A stretch of DNA of 64,000 nt. It comes from Podocnemis expansa (lineage: Eukaryota; Chordata; Testudines; Podocnemididae). The notes below the pieces were generated by a model. It saw only the letters and a list, made by a program, of their open reading frames with translations. It did no database searches and was not told the DNA's origin. The DNA lies in contig ML681981.1 in NCBI GenBank assembly GCA_007922195.1, positions 12,191,403 through 12,255,402 on the forward strand, written 5' to 3'. Made by a program: the position numbers and the translations under genes. Positions 22,248 through 35,067 of this stretch are shown here, in pieces. Numbering within the stretch: the first letter of the stretch is position 1; each line of letters opens with the position of its first letter.

Positions 22248-22452
22248 ATATTATTCTGCTTTAAAAACAATGGAACAATTAGAAAATATGTACCTTCCTA
22301 GAGTTAGTCAATATCGTTTTTGCCAGATAATGCTAGAAAACCTTCCCAAACTGCGAGAAGAAATTAAAGAAATTTCTGTGTCAGATCTCAAGGACTTTTT
22401 GGAGAGTATTCGAAAACATTCTGACAAAATAGGGGAAACAGCAATGAAACAG
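22248..22452 (+). CDS. EXOC6: EXOC6 exon (about residues 153-221)
   Basis: The acceptor is a pyrimidine-rich tract ending TTTACAG and the donor is CAG|GTAAGC. The first base completes a codon split after its second base; then 68 codons run open, starting YYSALKTMEQLENMYLP and ending GETAMKQ. It contains the very conserved block SDLKDFLESIRKHSDKIGE, shared by both vertebrate Sec15 paralogues, while LPRVSQYRFCQ favours EXOC6. The part encoded is the helical N-terminal half of Sec15. The exon ends in phase 0. The preceding exon, which should end in a lysine codon plus two bases of arginine, was not found upstream in the window. Confidence 0.96.
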
Positions 22453-22868
22453 GTAAGCTGACATAAAACAATATCGTTTTTGTGCATAATTATTGAATTA
22501 AGTTAGAGATAGCATCAATGTATTAATCTTCACTTATTGTACAAATACTTAAAATATGCTTTTTTCTTACTCTTTCTGATTTTCCTCTGCCTTATTTTTT
22601 TTTTAATGGCAACATTCATTTAAAGCAGCTCAAAATTCAGAACATGGTGTGCTTTGGAAAAGTACAGATAAACAGATTTATTCCTTTTAATTTAAACACA
22701 GGAAAAATAATTTCAGACTTTTTAATTGTAATACGAAGTGTGAATTGTATAGCTAGTGAGTGTTTCTTTCCTCATATGTTAATTTAGCAGAATACGTGAT
22801 TATTACTGTTTTAACTCATAAACCTATTTAAAAGTGACTGAGGACCCAATCCAGTGAACCCCTAAATG

Positions 22869-23220
22869 CAGTGGTCATCAAACATTTTTTCTTGTGATCC
22901 AGTTGAAAAAAATTAGTTATGACCGTGACCCAACATGGGTAGAAGCAGCCACAGAAAGTTTAAAAGGACACTGGCTGTCCTGCTGCTACCTGCACCCCAG
23001 GGCAGCCAGCATCCTTTGAAGTTTCCTGCAATGGTTTCCACCCTGGCTAACAGCCCAGGGAGATTGACCAGGACTCCATCTGCTCTGCTGAAACCTGATG
23101 ACACAGAGTTGCCGGCATCCTTGTCAGTTGCTCCCCCACCCCAAGCAGCAGTACCTCAACCCATTAACCACAGGTCTGAAATCCAGTACTGGTTTGCGAC
23201 CCGTGGTTTGATGATCACTG
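22869..23220. mobile_element. hAT-like non-autonomous element
   Basis: Inverted ends CAGTGGTCATCAAAC and GTTTGATGATCACTG. The interior contains TTGTGATCCAGTTG-like and TTTGCGACCCGTGGTTTGAT sequence typical of hAT MITEs. No clear 8-bp duplication remains (CCTAAATG against TGCTAGTC), so it is old or its ends are slightly misplaced. Confidence 0.65.
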
Positions 23221-24342
23221 TGCTAGTCTGAGCCAGCTAATGTGTTAAAAATACAACTTCCACTCCTTCACTATAACTTTAACATGTTTAAAATACACCT
23301 TCTTTCCTAGTGTAAACATAGTGTTACATCTGTACAATTACATTAGCTGGTTGAACCTAACCAGCAGATGCAGTGGTAGAGGAATTGAATTGTGGCTACG
23401 CAAGGGCTTTGTCTTTGCTTAGGGAAAAATAGGTATGTTCTTAATTTAAGTTAACCAACATGAGGTAAAATCCCAGTGACTACAAGGCATTTTTTTAGTT
23501 TTTTCTACACAAGTTGGCAGATCAAATTAAAGACTGTGCTTAACAGTACTTTTACAACTCCGTGTGGATAATGAAAAATTCTTAATGTGGCCCGAGTTGC
23601 ATATTGTACATTTTAGTTGTATAAAGCTACCTAGTTAGTCTCTCCATGTATTAAAACAAAGAATATTTGTTGAGCTATTTTATTTTCATGAAATAAACAT
23701 TTCTAACTCATTTGCATTATTGATGTCTTACGTGAGAAATTCCTAGTTGTGGTTCCAGTGGGCAGATTTTTCACAAAAAGCTTTTGTGAAAATTTGTCCT
23801 GTTTTTCAGAAAAATTTGGTTCAGATTTAGTAATCCTTTGTGGAAAGCCAGATTTAGTTTTGTATTTAAGATTAGTGATGAATAAACCAGCAAAGATTAA
23901 AAGGTCCAATTTAAACAAAGATACAAAATTTCATATTCTTATTGGAAGCTTATCCATACTACACAAAATTTCAGTTACAAACCGCAGAGTCATGGAGTGA
24001 CCAGTCACCCACACACCTCATTTGGAACCGGAAATAAGGAATCAGGCAGCAGCAGAGACCAAAAGAATGCAGTAATATGTTAAATGTAAACTACTTTAAA
24101 AAAAGAAGAGTTTTTAAAAAACTGGTAAAATGAAACTATTTGTGCTTGTTTAATTTAAATTAAGATGCTTAAAAGCAGCATTTTCCTTCTACATAGTAAA
24201 GTTTCAAAGCTGCATTAATTCAGTGTTCAGTTGAAAACTTTTAAAAGGACAACCATAGCCTTTTTTTTCCAGAATGGCAAATGTTTCAGAGTTACAACCA
24301 ACCTCCATTCCTAAGCTGGTTTATAACTCTGAGGTTCTATAT

Positions 24343-24553
24343 CAGGGGTCTCAAACTCAAATCACCACGAGGCTCCGCACGAGGACTAGTAGAGGGCCGC
24401 GTGAGGACTTGTACATTAGCCCGAGGGCTGCATCACTGAAACCTTTTAATACAGCAATATTGCAAATACTGGTAGTAATGGTGTCGTTGCAGGATGCAGG
24501 AAATAGTTTTGGGGGCTGCATGCAGCCCATGGGCTGCGTGTTTGAGACCCCAG
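24343..24553. mobile_element. hAT MITE, 211 bp
   Basis: The ends CAGGGGTCTCAAACTC and GTTTGAGACCCCAG are inverted repeats. The flanks are TTCTATAT (24335-24342) and TTCTATCT (24554-24561), an 8-bp duplication with one mismatch. The interior carries GAGGGCCGCGTGAGGA and GGGGGCTGCATGCAGCCC. Confidence 0.8.
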
Positions 24554-26148
24554 TTCTATCTTTGACCTTACACCTATCAGAGCCTAAAACTTACTTTTCA
24601 CATACTCATGATCCACTTTGCTTACTAAACACTGTACCTGCATCCAGCTGTGTTATCTTTTTGGGTGAAAAGGGAGATGGAAACCAAGGAACCTTTCACG
24701 ATCTCTGATAAGTGGAGGAGGAGGACCTGCTACTCACTTTGAACAGTGGAGTCCTCACAGCTTGCTGAGTCCATTGGTTAGTCCACTGGTAGCTTTTCAG
24801 AGGAAGGGCCAAGATTATGATATCCAGACCTGTGCCCAACATTGGGCCTTCTTCATGTTGTTGGCCAGGCAATTTTCCTTCCTTTTATTTCCCAAACAAT
24901 TCACTTATCAAGATGTGGCAGAACTTCCATCTCCTATGCTGTGGTGTTGCAGGTCCTAGGAACTACCCCAATAAGTTCCATTTATTGTGTCACTTTGAAA
25001 TGTAAAAGGGACTTGTGAGGTTTGTAGCTCTGAGTGAGGTGCAATATTATAATTTTCTGGAGTAGGTAAGATCCCTTCCTCCTTGCAATGTTACTGGTAT
25101 TTTTTGTGGGAATGGAGGGAGAATTGTTGCACATTGAAGAGTAAATTCCTGGTTCCTTTGACATTTTAAAGCAGTGAGTTTAGGGACCCCAGGAAAGGGA
25201 TTACTGTATCCTTATTGCATCAGAGCTGGGTGCTCAGTCATCTGTGATGATTAATAAGACCTAAAGGTAGTTTTGAGGTTGAGGAGGGAAGATCATTTCA
25301 CTAGCTCCTCTCAAAGGTACCACTAGTACATGGAGGAGAGAACAGATTGCTGCATCTCCTGAAGGAGAGAAACTGCTAGAGGCAGGGGGTGTGGACTGCC
25401 AAGCAGCTCTTCCCAACCTGAAATAGTCAACCACCCCAGCAAAGTAGTAATAGTGGGTTTGTGGTGGGTAGGTTATTAACTAAACATTTACAATCTTTTA
25501 AGTTCAAATTGGGCTGCCCCCCTCCCCCCAAGCTGTTTTGACTTTCTGTAATTTAAGCTCCCAAATTCTGCTTATCTACAGAGAATTCTCTTTTGCCTTT
25601 CAACAACAGAATTCCCAAGTAACTGTAGCTGTGATGTGATGGATGAAATTTGATTCCAAGATAGACCTCAGTCAGCTTTTTATATTTCTTGTAATAGTAC
25701 AAAAATAGTCAAGTTCTGGATTTCTATGTAAGATTTTTTTTCACTTAAGCTAGACCAAAATCTCTCTCTTGTTGGAGACAGCTACCTGCATAATAATTTT
25801 ACAGTATTTAAATGTCCATGTGTTATATGCAGTATCTGGTTAGCAACATAATCACATGATGATTTTGATTTTTTTTTATTTAAAATTACATTTGAGAATT
25901 AGAAAAAAATTCTCAGGTTAACTTTAGAACTCATTGTAATTGCAAGTTAAGGACTCGATCTTCAATGTTTGAATGACATATGACATGTATGCTAGGAATT
26001 ATATTGACACATGGCCAGTCAAATAAATATATGCAACTACATAGAACACTACAGACTGCTTCTAAAATCCTAATGTATATTCAGTCCCGTGATCAGTAAT
26101 AACATTTGGAATCTCTTTTGATATTAAATATATGTCTTGCTAATATAG

Positions 26149-26304
26149 GCACAGCAGCAGAAAACCTTTAATGCAGCTCTTCAGAAACAGAATGATGTAA
26201 ACTATGGGAGGAATATGTATATAATTAATGGTAGAGTTCCAGAATCCAAGTATGAAATTACATCCAAGCAAACATTTGAAGAAGATGATGAACACGAAGA
26301 AGAG
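26149..26304 (+). CDS. EXOC6: EXOC6 exon, acidic linker (about residues 222-273)
   Basis: The acceptor is TAATATAG|GC and the donor is GAG|GTAAGT. It has 52 codons in phase 0 at both ends. It starts AQQQKTFNAALQKQND and ends in the acidic run FEEDDEHEEE. The length equals my recollection of the mammalian exon, but the middle (NMYIINGRVPESKYEITSK) is clearly more diverged than the flanking exons. This fits a flexible linker between helical bundles. This segment best separates EXOC6 from EXOC6B, so it anchors the paralogue call. Confidence 0.94.
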
Positions 26305-27099
26305 GTAAGTTAGTATTAAGTCAAAATCAGTATCATTTACTTAAAGTAAAGTCTGTAGCATTAACTTAATATTTTTGTTTGTTGTACAAACATAGGCCTT
26401 TGATCCTGCAATATGCTCCATGTGTTTTCTCCTCACTCAAGTCCATAGCACTCTGTTGAGGACCTAGGGTCTGCCCTCATGGAGCAGTTTGCTTGATCAA
26501 GGTCTTAAAACAAAATGAATACATTAATTATGTTCATAAAATTATTAGCGCAACTAGCATGGACATTAATGTGAATGTAGCTTGTAATTCTACAGGAATT
26601 CAGTCATAACTTATCACTTATTGTACCATATCTAGTCGTTGTATATGGTGTGTCATCAGTTAGAATTGTCTGACATTTGAGTATTCTGCCACTACTGTAA
26701 CCATAATGCTTCTGTATTTTTAGGGGATAATTATTTGGGTTAAAAGAACAGTTCTTTGAGTGCTGATCTCTGTGTTCCTTTGTGGGTGTGTGTGATGTCC
26801 TTCAGGCTGCTTCTGCACAGTTCTCCTCTTACTGCTGTAGATAGAGTACAAACGAGTGAGAGTATGGACTGACCGCCTCTCAAGTTTCCTTCTACCACCC
26901 ACAATGTAAGATGGAATGCTCCAGTATCCAGCAAACTTACTTCCTTTATTGATTACCTATAAATAGTTATAACATAATTTAAAGGTTAGTGATGTTAATA
27001 GATCATAGTATAACTAGAATCAGATGTCTTTCCTCCCCGCCTTCCCTCCCCACCCCCATCAGTGTCCTTTGAGGCAATTGTTAGTCCCTGGATCTAGGG

Positions 27100-27297
27100 C
27101 AGTGGTTCCCAATATTTTCTCTGTTGTGGCACACCTTGCTACCTTTAATTAATTTGAGGCACACCACCATATAGTTTCCAAATTAACTCATGAGTATTCA
27201 TGAGTCAGTGAGCCAATCCACAGCTCTCTGAGTAGTTTTTCAAAAATTTTTTTGTACATCTGCTCAGACCTGATGGCACAGCAGTTGGGAAACATTG
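27100..27297. mobile_element. hAT MITE, 198 bp
   Basis: The ends CAGTGGTTCCCAA and TTGGGAAACATTG are inverted. The flanks ATCTAGGG (27092-27099) and ATCTACGA (27298-27305) share their first five bases, fitting a worn 8-bp duplication. The phrase GTGGCACACCTTG near the left end and GGCACACCACC inside are typical of this MITE type. Confidence 0.7.
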
Positions 27298-27410
27298 ATC
27301 TACGACTACAAGAACCAAATCTCATGCTTGAGAATCTTCCTGGTTAGTGATGACCATGTCCAGTTGTCCTGATTGCCTTGGAGAGGTCTCTCTAAGAACC
27401 TGAGAGGTAT

Positions 27411-30400
27411 GTGAGCACTGGTTGCTGTGGTTCCTTAAGGACCAAGCAACATTCTCATCCTGGCCTTGGTGAGCCTCATGTGCAGCAGGCCAGCCTCCCT
27501 GCTCCTATACCTAGAACAGAGGAACTGTGGAGTGTTCTTCCAGATTCTGTATTATCTGGTAGTGTTACTCCCAGAGGCAAGAGAGAGTTCTCTTTATCTT
27601 CTAAAGAGAAATATGAAGGAAGATCCTCTTACAAGAAAAGGAATAGATCCCCATCAGATCCATCTGCTGCGAAGAGAAACTTCAGTTGACACAAAGGTCC
27701 TTGAGCAGTTGTATTACTGTATTATAGCAAATCTTTTGGAGGTTGGCACTGAAGACCCTGCTTTTAAGAAGAAGTCTACTCCAAAAACAAATTTAACACT
27801 TCCAAGGCATTTCTGCAAGAGGAGTACTGAAAGCATCTGACACAATGACACCCGGGTGCTCTTTGAAGGACTCCAAGTAATGAGAACTCTAATCATTACG
27901 GGACAAGTATACCACTCTGCAGGACTTTCTTATCCTGCGATACCCTGAATTGCCAAGCCTCTTGGGCCCCATTATTTCCGGTCAGGGGCATCCTGATCCC
28001 ATCTGTCCAGAAGTGGATTGATAGAAAGTCTTCTTCACAGGACCTCTACCAGTCAGGATATCACTAAACTAAGGGTATCACAGATGCATATGGAGCTGAC
28101 TTTGTGGTTCCATTAATTAGCAGAGGTACTGCCAAGCAGCTGATTCCATCAATACTACACATGGAACAAGTCCCTCCCTATCTTTTTGTCTAAAGGCTCA
28201 GACACAGAAGAAGTGTTACCTTTGCAGCAACATACTGACTCAGCCCATGCACGATATCAAGAGTCTCATCTGCTCCACCAGGATGGTATACGGTGGATAA
28301 TCCTCCACATGAACTCGGGTACCCCATGCTTCATTATCCACCTAATCATGATTTTAACCAGTCCTGTTGGCCCTACTGAGATCTGTGGAATGTATATGTG
28401 TTGGCCTAAATTGGCTCAGTCTGGACGAGAACACTCTTCTTGCATAGATGATAGAGCTGGTGGCTCCAGAGCTGCTGCTGGAATAACCAGCTCAGGGTTC
28501 TCATCATTATCTACAGATGAAGCAGTTAAGCCTGCCTGAGCGTCTCTACCTGACCTTAGGAAATATCAAAACTTCTTAACAAGGGTAGTGGGGATGGCTA
28601 CAAATCCTTCTAGAAGAATTGCAAGCAGCACCCCATAAATTCTTGGCTATCCTTCAGAGCATGGGGACCAAAAACATTGCAACACCTATAATGAAGCATT
28701 GTGAGACTAGCATAGCAGATGTTGCATGCACACATCATGTGTGCTTCCACCCTTAACAAGGCAAAGGAATTTACTTTTGTATGAGGCAAAGGAACAAAAT
28801 TTTTATTCAGTCATCTAATACTTACTTCATTGGTAATCTAAGCAATACCAAAGAGAAGCAGACAATACCAGATGAGATCTCCTGTGAATAAGAAAGCTTA
28901 GAGCTTGGATTTACTTAGTAGAAAAATCTTATCTTCCATCACCTGCAATTCAAGATAGAAAATTGTTGGTTGCTTGTGATTAACTACAACTTTGTGAATT
29001 ACAATAAATTCAGAAGGGTATGTCTACACACACACTTAAATTTGATCTAATAAACATTAAAAATAGACATGGCTACACAGGGTTTTCCCAATTTGACCTA
29101 AGGCTTTCCTTAGGTTGAATTGAAGAGAGGACACTTTGAAGTTACAAAACTTCATGTAACTTCAAAGCGATGGTCAATCTGAATGCTCTAGTTCGAACTG
29201 ACACTGTGTAGCCACATTAATTCAAACTAAGGTTAGTTCAAATTAACATGGGTTGACCTTCCTCCCAGGGTGCATGCATGGCACCCTGGAAGAAGAGCCC
29301 TCCAGCACCTGGGGCAAGCAGCCTCAAAGGTGCCTTCCCACCACCACCGGGGTGTGGGAAGTAGAGCCCCTCTGGGGGCTCCAGGTGCTTCCCAGTGTAG
29401 GGACAGGACCCCCCCCCCGCCTGGCAGGCACCGTGCTTGCTGTGCGCTGGGGTGGGAGCCCAGCATGGTGCTTCGGGGGGGGGTCCCCAAGTGGGCTGCA
29501 GCTACAGTCCCTGGGGGGGGAGGGCGAGAAGGGATCCCCGCTGGGCTGCAGCCACACTCCCTGGGCAGTGGGGAGAAAGGATCCCTGCGCAGGGCTCCAG
29601 CCACAATCACCCAGTGCAGGGATCCCTTCTCCCCCACCTGGCTAGCACTGGGGGTGCCCTGGCGGCAGAGAGCCTGGATAGGGGAAAACATCCCTTGCCA
29701 GGCTCTAGCCTTCTGAGCCCAGTGTGGGGAAAAGCATCCCCTGCTCAGCTCTAGCGGTAGTGGGGCTAGAGCTGAGCAGGGGATGCTTTTGCTTGCACTG
29801 GGCTCAGAGGGCTGGAGCCCAACAGGAGATTGGGTGGTGACATGGCCCTTCTTGGGGGCCATGTTGCCACACCTCCCATTGTGCCCCTCTTCCAATTCGA
29901 ACCAGCAAGTCCTGTCCATGGACATGCTAGTTTGAATTGGTTTTTCTACTGTGGCCATGCTAATTTAAATTGACTGAATTTGAACTAATCATTATTAGTT
30001 TGACTTGATTTGTTCAAATTCAGTTAATTTGAACTAACATTCTGAGTGTAGATATAGCCAGTGAGTCCTGTGGCACTTTTAAAGATGAAATAAAATTGTT
30101 TGCCTTTAAAAGGGCTCATCAGGAAGGAAATGTTAATTGCGAGATCATCACTACAGGCTGTTCTTGATGTAGCTGACACAGCCTCATGGTCAATGGCCAC
30201 TGCAATGGTCATGAGAAAATCGTGACTTAAGTCTTCTGGGGTCCTGAGGGAGGTCTAGTCCTTATTAGAGGACTTGCCTTTTGAACAGAACAATCCCTTT
30301 AGTGAAATGGCAGATGAATCCTTTCGTTCATTAAATGAGTCTTTGGTAACCTTGTGTTCTCTTGGGATTTACACCACAATGTCCAGGAAGTAGTTCCGTA

Positions 30401-30760
30401 AACTACAAACTTACAGGCAAAGAAAAGCTGCACAGCCATTTTCCCACCACAGACCTTTTGAGTCCCCAAGGAAGTGTGAAAGATTTGGAGAAGAGAGGGA
30501 AACTGGAAAGGCATTTGATTTATATGACCACTTATCGTCCTCAGTCTGCTTTATGAGGAGGAGAACTGCAGAGGTGTGGACTGATAAACACTCTGAGCGA
30601 AAATGTTCCAGTCTCAGACAGATGTCACCCACGATGGAATGTATGCAGGGATCATATATCTCAAAGAACTCAAGTTACAGAGAACTGAGTAACCTTGCCT
30701 TTCAGCTACCATGTATTCATCATTCACTAGTTTGGTCTTCTAAAGGAAGCATACAGGCTT
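27411..30760 (+). pseudogene. Second DIRS-like ORF1 remnant, very decayed
   Basis: Pieces that resemble DIRS ORF1 lie in order. 27411-27689 is Ser/Arg/Lys-rich (SLSSKEKYEGRSSYKKRNRS). 28186-28539 has GSDTEEVLPLQQHTDSAHAR and STDEAVKPA. 28540-28700 has DLRKYQNFLTRVVGMATN-like codons with stops. 30110-30400 has RSSLQAVLDVADTASWSMAT on the plus strand, then EDLPFEQNNPFSEMADESFR and LGIYTPQ. The last pieces parallel ERASRDALAAAWDTVDT and QDLPFEGPDLF of the 8566-10476 copy. A TIR element (29016-30059) separates the parts. No RT or recombinase was found. Confidence 0.5.
29016..30059. mobile_element. TIR element with GC-rich core, inside the DIRS-like remnant
   Basis: The ends are GGGTATGTCTACACACAC and GTGTAGATATAGCC. 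The AT-rich arms have repeated AATTCAAACTA/TAGTTTGAATT words. The core (about 29250-29880) is GC-rich with CCAGCACCTGGGGCAAGC- and TGGGCTGCAGCCACA-type repeats. Long minus- and plus-strand frames across it (up to 241 codons) are compositional. It shares its inner borders with the 47537-48765 element (AGGGTGCATGCATGGCACCC here, AGGGTGTATAGCACCC there; GGACATGCTAGTTTGA in both). No clean target duplication was found. Confidence 0.72.
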
Positions 30761-31939
30761 ACATTCTTAATGTTATTTTCTGAAAATTGTAAATACAGTG
30801 TTATGGTGGGAAAAGAGAAATAGACTGATCATTTAATCTATTCTTATGTGGGAAAACCAATGCTTTGATGAGACCTGAAATGAATAGTAGAAGACTGATA
30901 CCAGCCATTCAGGCATATTCTTTCTACCATTTGTCCATTAGAAGTGTTGGCTATAAAATCTGCCAGCAGAGCTGCCTCTGACTGATTTGAGTCTCTGTTT
31001 ACTGTAGTCCTCTGATTTAATGCGCAACTTTTGCGTAAAGTGATGTCTGAATTCTGTGTTCACCAGTCTGCTAGACTCCAAGTATGCTTTTCTAAACTTA
31101 AGGATTTAGTGGCAGAAACCAGCATGTACAAATTGGACATTAAAGGGGCACTAAATAATAATATTGATATAACAAAATCTTTTTATTGGTCTCCATAAGA
31201 ATATTTTGATTGCATTTGGTTCCCCCTTGAACTTGTCTTGAATCTCTTTCAAGATTGTCTAAATAAGGTTGACTGTATAACCAAGCTACTTATGAACTAG
31301 AAGGTATGACACATTCCAAGGTCTAAGAGCTCATTTCATTTTCAAAATATATAGGACTGTAATTGAAATTCCATTCATGCAGTTGTGCTACACTTCTTTT
31401 AACTGCTAAGTAAGGCATCTCAGTCTGTGAGGGATTTATAATTCCTGTTCATTCTCCAAAGAGTAAGGCACTAATGAAGCAATTCTCAAAAGAAAAAGGA
31501 AAGCTACTCACCCACAGCAAAAGTTCTAAGAGTATATTGGTTTTCTAGCTCTGCTCTCTTTTTCTCGCTTTTTCAAAGTCTAGTAAATGGAAGTGAAGGT
31601 TGTTGGAACTACAAATCTCTTTTATCATAACTTTGCTCCACGTGTTTGGATTTTTGACAAGATGTTCATGTTGCCCCATATTCACTGCTTTGAAAATGGG
31701 TCTTAGCTCAAAATGCTGAGGCCCACACATCTCAAGAAGGTTGATCTGTAGTGGCAATGTATTTCAAACTAGTCACTGGTGATTAATGTTCCTATTTGAT
31801 CAACTAACTGTAAAATGAGGACAGTTCCTAACCTTTACTCTTAGATTCATGTAAGATGTCACATTTTCTGATTGGTTTGTAGCCAGTTCTTTTCATAAAG
31901 CATTAAATTATGAGATTGATTTTTTTTTTCTTCCTGCAG

Positions 31940-32008
31940 GTTTTAACTGCTCATGATCTTGTAGATTTTTCTCCTGTTTACAGATGCTTACATATCTATT
32001 CAGTTTTG
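31940..32008 (+). CDS. EXOC6: EXOC6 exon, VDFSPVYRCLHIYSVL block
   Basis: A short 69-nt exon of 23 codons, phase 0 to phase 0. The acceptor is a long T-tract followed by TTCCTGCAG|G, and the donor is TTG|GTATGT. It encodes VLTAHDLVDFSPVYRCLHIY and then SVL. The block LVDFSPVYRCLHIYSVLG is almost invariant in vertebrate Sec15 proteins. Because 69 is a multiple of three, skipping this exon would keep the frame; no sign of that can be read from the sequence. Confidence 0.95.
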
Positions 32009-33845
32009 GTATGTATTACTTAATTACTTAAAATGATTAAGAATGGTTATATTAAGGTTATATTTTTAAAAGTCTAAATATTCTTTTCTTACCTTTTGCT
32101 CTTTGCCAGTTCCCAGGTGAGCAAAGACATGACAACATTTCATCTGAGTTTAGCTGTGCTGAACCAGATGAAGTGGATCTGATGCTGGTACTCACAGGAT
32201 ATTATTGTATGGTTTATTTTTCAAATGCCTGACATTGTAGCACTTAGGTATGTTAATTACATAAACATTTTTATAAACACACAAGTTATATATACCTCAA
32301 GAGATAGTGATACTCACAGTGTCAGTCTCTTAACTGTTTCCAGAGTTCCTTACTTAGTAAATTTTTAAAAATGGCAGAACAAAATGTAAAATAAAAATAT
32401 TTGTCCTAAAATGCACTGAACTCACATTCAGGTGAGCCACCAAGCAAATGCCAAAGACGGAGAGACATTTGCTGCCAGACACACAAAACATTTTACACCA
32501 GAGATCAATAGCAAAGGCATGACAACACATCCTAGTTACTGTGGTGAAATAAAGAATGATGGGCAGGTCACAGGTAACAGGACCAAAAAATGTGATTTTT
32601 ATTTTCCATGTTCACTATGTCTCAATAACTTTTGTACTCAGTTTACAAGTAGCATAATTTTTAAAATTTCCAGAGGGAAAGTCACTGAGTTTAGCTATAT
32701 GAAAAATATATAATAATTATATAATTTTTAAAACATCTTTTTTCCAAATTCCCAATCATGCAAACTCAGCTGAGAGTTTCACACTCAAGGTGCTAGTAGC
32801 AAAGATTCTGCAGAACTAATTAAGTCCTTACTTACACCCATGCAATCTCATTATCTTCAAATTATGCTCCCCATAGACACCTGCCAGCTTGGCTTTCCCT
32901 TCATCTTGCCTTTAGTGGCTTTGGACAAATGTAACTGATTGGAACTCAGTTAAAAAGTAAATAAACAAAAGCCAAACAAACTCCAACAATATAAATGACT
33001 GAATAGACTCCAACTCCCTTTCCTAGGTTTGTTGGCTCTTCAGTGGTAACACAAATAAACAGCAGTAAAAGCCTATTTTGACAGTGAAGATGGTGGAATT
33101 GAGTGACTACACAGAAGGTGGAAACCTGTAAAGTGCTATATTCAGAGTCACTTTTCACAGAACTAGTAAACATTAGAGAGTATTACCACTTATCAGCATG
33201 TTGAATTGTGAGGGAGCCAGTAGGGAGTCAGTACAGATATTGAAGAACTGGTCTTCCATGGTCATAGCAGCCACTCCATGTAGGGTATGCCTGCACTGTG
33301 GCTCTGGTTATGATTTGTAGCTTGACAGTGTTTTTCAGTAGCTGTACTCCAGCTCTCTCACTAAAAATATAAGAGATACCACAGTGGAGGATTTAGATCA
33401 GGCTGTGTAAGCCCATCTGATGCCCAAGATATGTACTCACCTTTGCAGGTGGTACTGAAGCCCAAACCATAGTATCTGTGATTTTAGTGAGGTATCTAGA
33501 GTACAGGCTAGTGTTGGACGTCTACACAAGCTGCAAATTACAGTTAATGCTGTGGTGTAGATGTACTTGTGGGACATCAGTAGCTTCATTCTCCATCAGC
33601 TGACATTTCTGGGTAGCTGGTGAGAGTAACAATAAGCCTTGTCAATACAATATAAGGAGAGAGGAGGAGAAGGACTCATGGATGGGTGCTCAGTGGATGG
33701 GGCAAAGCAGTCTGATTTATCAAGTCTCTTCCACAGCAATTTTCACCTTCCATAGGTCTCAAAGACCTATTCTTGTCGAGTGGGCAAGACACCTTTTTTA
33801 TCTCTTTCCCTGGCCTAGCCGGCCACAGGCTTTGTAGTCCTGATG

Positions 33846-34520
33846 TAGGGCTTATCTACACTTGGGGAGGGGTGATTGTAATTTGATCTCAGGCAGATGA
33901 ATCAGAGAAGGCTCACGAACATGATCACGCCACACTCCTTGCTCTGGACTCTTCCGTCCCCACTGCTCACTTTTACTTCTTCCTGGAATGCATTGCACTG
34001 TGCCTGGCCATCCCTCAGTGCAACTAGGTGCAGAGGCTTGTGGGGAGGCAGTTGTCCTCCCATGACACAACACACTTGCATCCTCTCCCCTCTTCTCTCA
34101 AAAGAAAAGTGTGAAAAGCTTTCTGCACTGTCTTGCTCTGCCACAGACAGAGGTATTAGTGCCACACAAAGAGAAGGATGAATTAAAAACTTCTGGGGCC
34201 TGCAGGCCAGGGAGGACATGTAGGCTGCATACCTGCCACGGTGCAACATAGTGGAAAGTCAAGAGCAGAAAGAAAAAAACAGAGTTCTGGAATAGATGCT
34301 GGAGGTCAATGGAGTTGATTTTCTCTGCTCTCGAGCAACACAGACTGAAATATGACTTGTAGAATTCTACCTGAGCCCTATGCCACTTACAGGGGTTGTG
34401 CTTTCAGGTCAAATTTCAGCACCATTTACTTTAATTTTATTGCTCTGCCAGTGGAGATGCAGGCTGCGGTAGGTCAAGGTAAGCTGTGTTATGTCGACCT
34501 TCTCTGCTGTGTAGAAAAGG
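33846..34520. repeat. Possible worn TIR element
   Basis: GGGCTTATCTACAC on the left and GTGTAGAAAAGGGC on the right are imperfect inverted repeats similar to GGCTATGTCTACAC. Open frames inside (94 and 115 codons on opposite strands) have no family features. No target duplication is clear. Confidence 0.3.
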
Positions 34521-35067
34521 GCATAGACTGTTAATGTGACAGTAAGTAGCTAATACAGGACTTCCTGTTTTGCAGTGACAATGTTTAAGGCTTATAATTG
34601 TAGCCATTAATGCCAAAATCTGGTGCCTTTTGTCATGAGGAGTCTTGTAGGATGCTGCACTCAGTCCTGCCAGAACACTTTAGTTTGATGTCATTGTAAG
34701 ATTTTATTATAGTGGCCGCTCTCTATCAGTGGTGAGAGGCAGACTAGAAGGGGCCAAACAGTGGATTGAAATATCTGAAGAGAAGTTAAAAAAAGAGTAA
34801 GACTGTTCAGTTCAAAGAAGAGGCAAATATGAAGTGACATGATCAGCAGAATAAAAATAACGGATGCTTTTTAGTATACTAGTTGGCCACTTGTATTTAC
34901 CCTGTCTTATAATACTAGAAGTGCACAATCAATGAAACTGAAAGGCACAGACTAAAATGAATAAAGCATAATTTAAATTTAAATGATAAATAGGTAACTT
35001 AAATGAAAACTTTTTTACACAACATATGATTAACCTGTGGTAACTACTTGCTACTACGTAGCATGAA

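Larger units (their letters stand above)
22453..26148 (+). other. EXOC6: EXOC6 intron of 3.7 kb
   Basis: It starts GTAAGC and ends TAATATAG. Contents are a hAT-like element (22869-23220), a hAT MITE (24343-24553), and otherwise unremarkable AT-rich sequence. Confidence 0.85.
26305..31939 (+). other. EXOC6: EXOC6 intron of 5.6 kb
   Basis: It starts GTAAGT and ends CTTCCTGCAG. It holds a hAT MITE and a DIRS-like remnant split by a TIR element. 30770-31939 contains nothing I recognise. Confidence 0.85.

Noticed and set aside
29233..29958. 241-codon minus-strand frame
   Set aside because: It is a compositional frame in the GC-rich core of a TIR element, with no family motifs and an alternative frame on the other strand.
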